A stretch of DNA of 7,612 bases from Holosporales bacterium. Lineage in GTDB: Bacteria; Pseudomonadota; Alphaproteobacteria; Caedimonadales; UBA9215. The stretch is taken from positions 1 through 7,612 of the forward strand of contig DOCA01000091.1 in NCBI GenBank assembly GCA_003503995.1. The letters run 5' to 3'. Position 1 is the first letter of the stretch. Every line of letters starts with the position of its first letter. This document shows positions 6,159-7,612 of this stretch, piece by piece. Position numbers and translations under genes: made by a program. The notes beneath the pieces were generated by a model. The model was not told the origin of the DNA and searched no databases. It saw only the letters and a list, made by a program, of their open reading frames with translations.

Positions 6159-7112
6159 ATGAAAAAGTTTACGATTCTAACTTCTATCTCACTTTCCCTT
6201 TTTATGACATTAACAAGCCAAAATGCCCTTGGCAGTTTATCTAAGCATGAAGAAATTCATGCACGCCGCGCACTTTCTCAAAAAGGCGTAGTCGCCAGCG
6301 AAGCAAATATGATTACACTCATGGAAAAAGTCAGCTCAGGAAAACATATCGGCATTGTTGCTGAAGAAATAAAAGTTGAAATCATGGAAGAGGCAGAAAA
6401 AGAAACCCGTGATGCCTTAGTTGAAGAAGTTAAAAATTTTGAAACAAAGCTCATTGAAAGGCTCGGCCTGGATGAAAGAGACGCTGAAGATAACCTAGAA
6501 GATTTAGAAAGCGCACAAGCAGCCTTGGCTCACCTTACTCTCCTATTAGATAGAGTTCCTGATGCTGTAGATGAAAGAGAAGAGCTAGACCCTATCGTTC
6601 CAGTTGCCAATCCCGAAGAAATCGCAAAACTTGAAAGAATCATTGAAAATCTAACTGCACGCTTAACGGGAACAAATGATGTGGCTGACAATCCTGTTCT
6701 AAAACCTCAAATGACTAAAGTTGGTGCCTCATTCACACATAATGATGACTTAGAAGCACCTGAAGCAATCGACTGGGTAACGGAAGGGGCTACCCTTCAA
6801 GGTTTTGCTCAAGATGTTTTTAATCAACTGGACCCAGCCAAACCTGGCATGGGCATTTTCAAAACTAGAATTTTCAGCAAACCCGAAAGCAATCTTGGTG
6901 CAGGCGATGCTCGTCCCTCTTTTGTGGAGCAATTTGCAGAAAAAATCACTCAAAAAGATCTAGGTGAACTTCTAAGACTGATCGAGACCCTTGAAAGCAA
7001 TTCACAGACAAAAAAAGCTGATAGAGGTGGAGTAGAAGCCGCTATCGACATTCTAAAAGTAAAAATTACTGAGATTGAAGACAGCGCCCCCCCCCGTAGA
7101 AGTAAGAGATAA
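6159..7112 (+). CDS. Exported acidic helical protein of unknown function, frame ends after C9 tract
   Basis: I do not recognise this protein. As read it has 317 residues. The N-terminus MKKFTILTSISLSLFMTLTS is a Sec signal peptide: two lysines, a hydrophobic core at about 4-18, and likely cleavage near 23-25 (NALG before SLS). The mature part is acidic, cysteine-free and predicted mainly helical, with coiled-coil-like stretches at about 66-130 (rich in EE, KE and DLE), 152-171, 256-283 and 291-308. No enzyme motif or transmembrane segment follows the signal, so it is probably periplasmic or secreted. The ATG at 6159 is preceded by GAGG six bases upstream; a TTG start at 6108 would put 17 residues ahead of the signal peptide and is rejected. 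The frame stops at 7110-7112, five codons after nine C, leaving an odd PPRRSKR end. The coding sense continues in another frame, so this is likely a truncated form of a longer protein. Confidence 0.8.
   Translation: MKKFTILTSISLSLFMTLTSQNALGSLSKHEEIHARRALSQKGVVASEANMITLMEKVSSGKHIGIVAEEIKVEIMEEAEKETRDALVEEVKNFETKLIERLGLDERDAEDNLEDLESAQAALAHLTLLLDRVPDAVDEREELDPIVPVANPEEIAKLERIIENLTARLTGTNDVADNPVLKPQMTKVGASFTHNDDLEAPEAIDWVTEGATLQGFAQDVFNQLDPAKPGMGIFKTRIFSKPESNLGAGDARPSFVEQFAEKITQKDLGELLRLIETLESNSQTKKADRGGVEAAIDILKVKITEIEDSAPPRRSKR
7087..7095. repeat. Poly-C tract of nine bases at the frame break
   Basis: Nine consecutive C in an AT-rich gene. The upstream frame reads GCC CCC CCC CGT and soon stops. 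With one C fewer, or after a +1 shift at CCC-C, reading passes into GTA GAA GTA and stays open to the window end. Confidence 0.9.
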
Positions 7113-7612
7113 TGCAAAACGTTATATAAAAACACAAGATCTTCTTGCCGCAGTCGATGGAGAACAAAATGATATTGTAGAACAACTGATCAAACCTCTC
7201 TTAACAGCTTTCTCAGAATCTATTGCAACATTGGGAGAAGCTAATATCGAGATAAGTAAAGATATTTATGATCATATGCTTTACTTAAAAAATTACGGTG
7301 ACACAGCCTCTCTTTTAGAATTTCTTGGAAGAGTCTTAAGCACTCAAGTTTATGAAGCCTCCTTGACAATGAAGATTTCAACGGCAAACGGAAGCAATAG
7401 CCGCCTAATCCCAGCGAATGCCGTCAGAGTTAATGCTCTTGCCTTACTAAAAGGCCTAGCTGTTCGAGACAAATACGCCATTATCTCCGCAAACTACACA
7501 GATCTACAAGAAGCCCTTGGTGCCCTAGCAGATGAAGCAGATGCATCCGTTAAATCGCCGCGTCAACTCATTAAAGTCTCAATTGATTATAATATGGCTG
7601 TTCAACAGTTCA
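7096..7612 (+). CDS. Out-of-frame continuation of the exported protein (partial)
   Basis: 172 codons without a stop, running off the right edge. The frame starts right after the C tract (VEVRDNAKRYIKTQDLLAA) and has no plausible start of its own: the same frame is closed by TAA at 7060-7062, and between that and the tract only a TTG at 7075 without a ribosome binding site is available. An in-frame ATG in DHMLYL lies further in but also lacks a ribosome binding site. Composition matches the upstream part: helical, acidic to neutral, no cysteine, with stretches such as IVEQLIKPLLTAFSES and DLQEALGALADEAD. This supports one gene of at least about 484 residues split by a frameshift, rather than a separate gene. 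Function is unknown. In the joined reading the junction would be EDSAPPVEVRD. Confidence 0.75.

Noticed and set aside
1..7612. CRISPR array, insertion sequence, integrase or toxin-antitoxin pair
   Set aside because: No regular spaced repeats, transposase-like frames or small gene pairs were seen; the left two thirds is an ordinary dcw operon.

Overview
The window looks like chromosomal DNA from an AT-rich, Gram-negative alphaproteobacterium. Three things support this: the order mraZ-rsmH-ftsL-ftsI-murE-murF, an alphaproteobacterial style of MraZ and FtsL, and a MurE with the meso-diaminopimelate motif DNPR. The low GC content and the unfamiliar secreted coiled-coil protein would fit a host-associated lineage such as Holosporales or Rickettsiales. 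That placement is inference; no rRNA or other marker is present.

Left and centre (1-5367, minus strand): the start of the division and cell wall (dcw) cluster, read right to left. MraZ (regulator), RsmH (16S rRNA methyltransferase), FtsL (divisome scaffold), FtsI (septal transpeptidase), MurE (adds the third residue of the peptidoglycan stem peptide) and the first 98 codons of MurF (adds D-Ala-D-Ala). The genes overlap or lie 4-30 bases apart, so they form one operon, and all appear intact. Together they make the UDP-MurNAc-pentapeptide precursor and the septal synthesis machinery that uses it.

Middle (5368-6158): a gap of about 790 bases with no convincing gene. It holds a mraZ promoter candidate, four TGGGA-like repeats at 10-11 base spacing that look like a MraZ operator but lie in reverse orientation, a group of same-strand DnaA-box matches, a terminator-like hairpin pointing at mraZ with no obvious gene upstream of it, a small nested inverted-repeat structure, an IHF-site match and a perfect 23-base AT palindrome.

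Right (6159-7612, plus strand): a gene for an exported, acidic, mostly helical protein of unknown function. It has a clear signal peptide and ribosome binding site. Its frame ends at 7112 just after a run of nine C, but a long open frame of similar character begins right after the run and continues to the window edge. The simplest reading is one long gene frameshifted at the C tract, by phase variation, recent inactivation, +1 slippage or a sequencing error. This is the most interesting point of the window. I did not find a clearly new multi-gene system.
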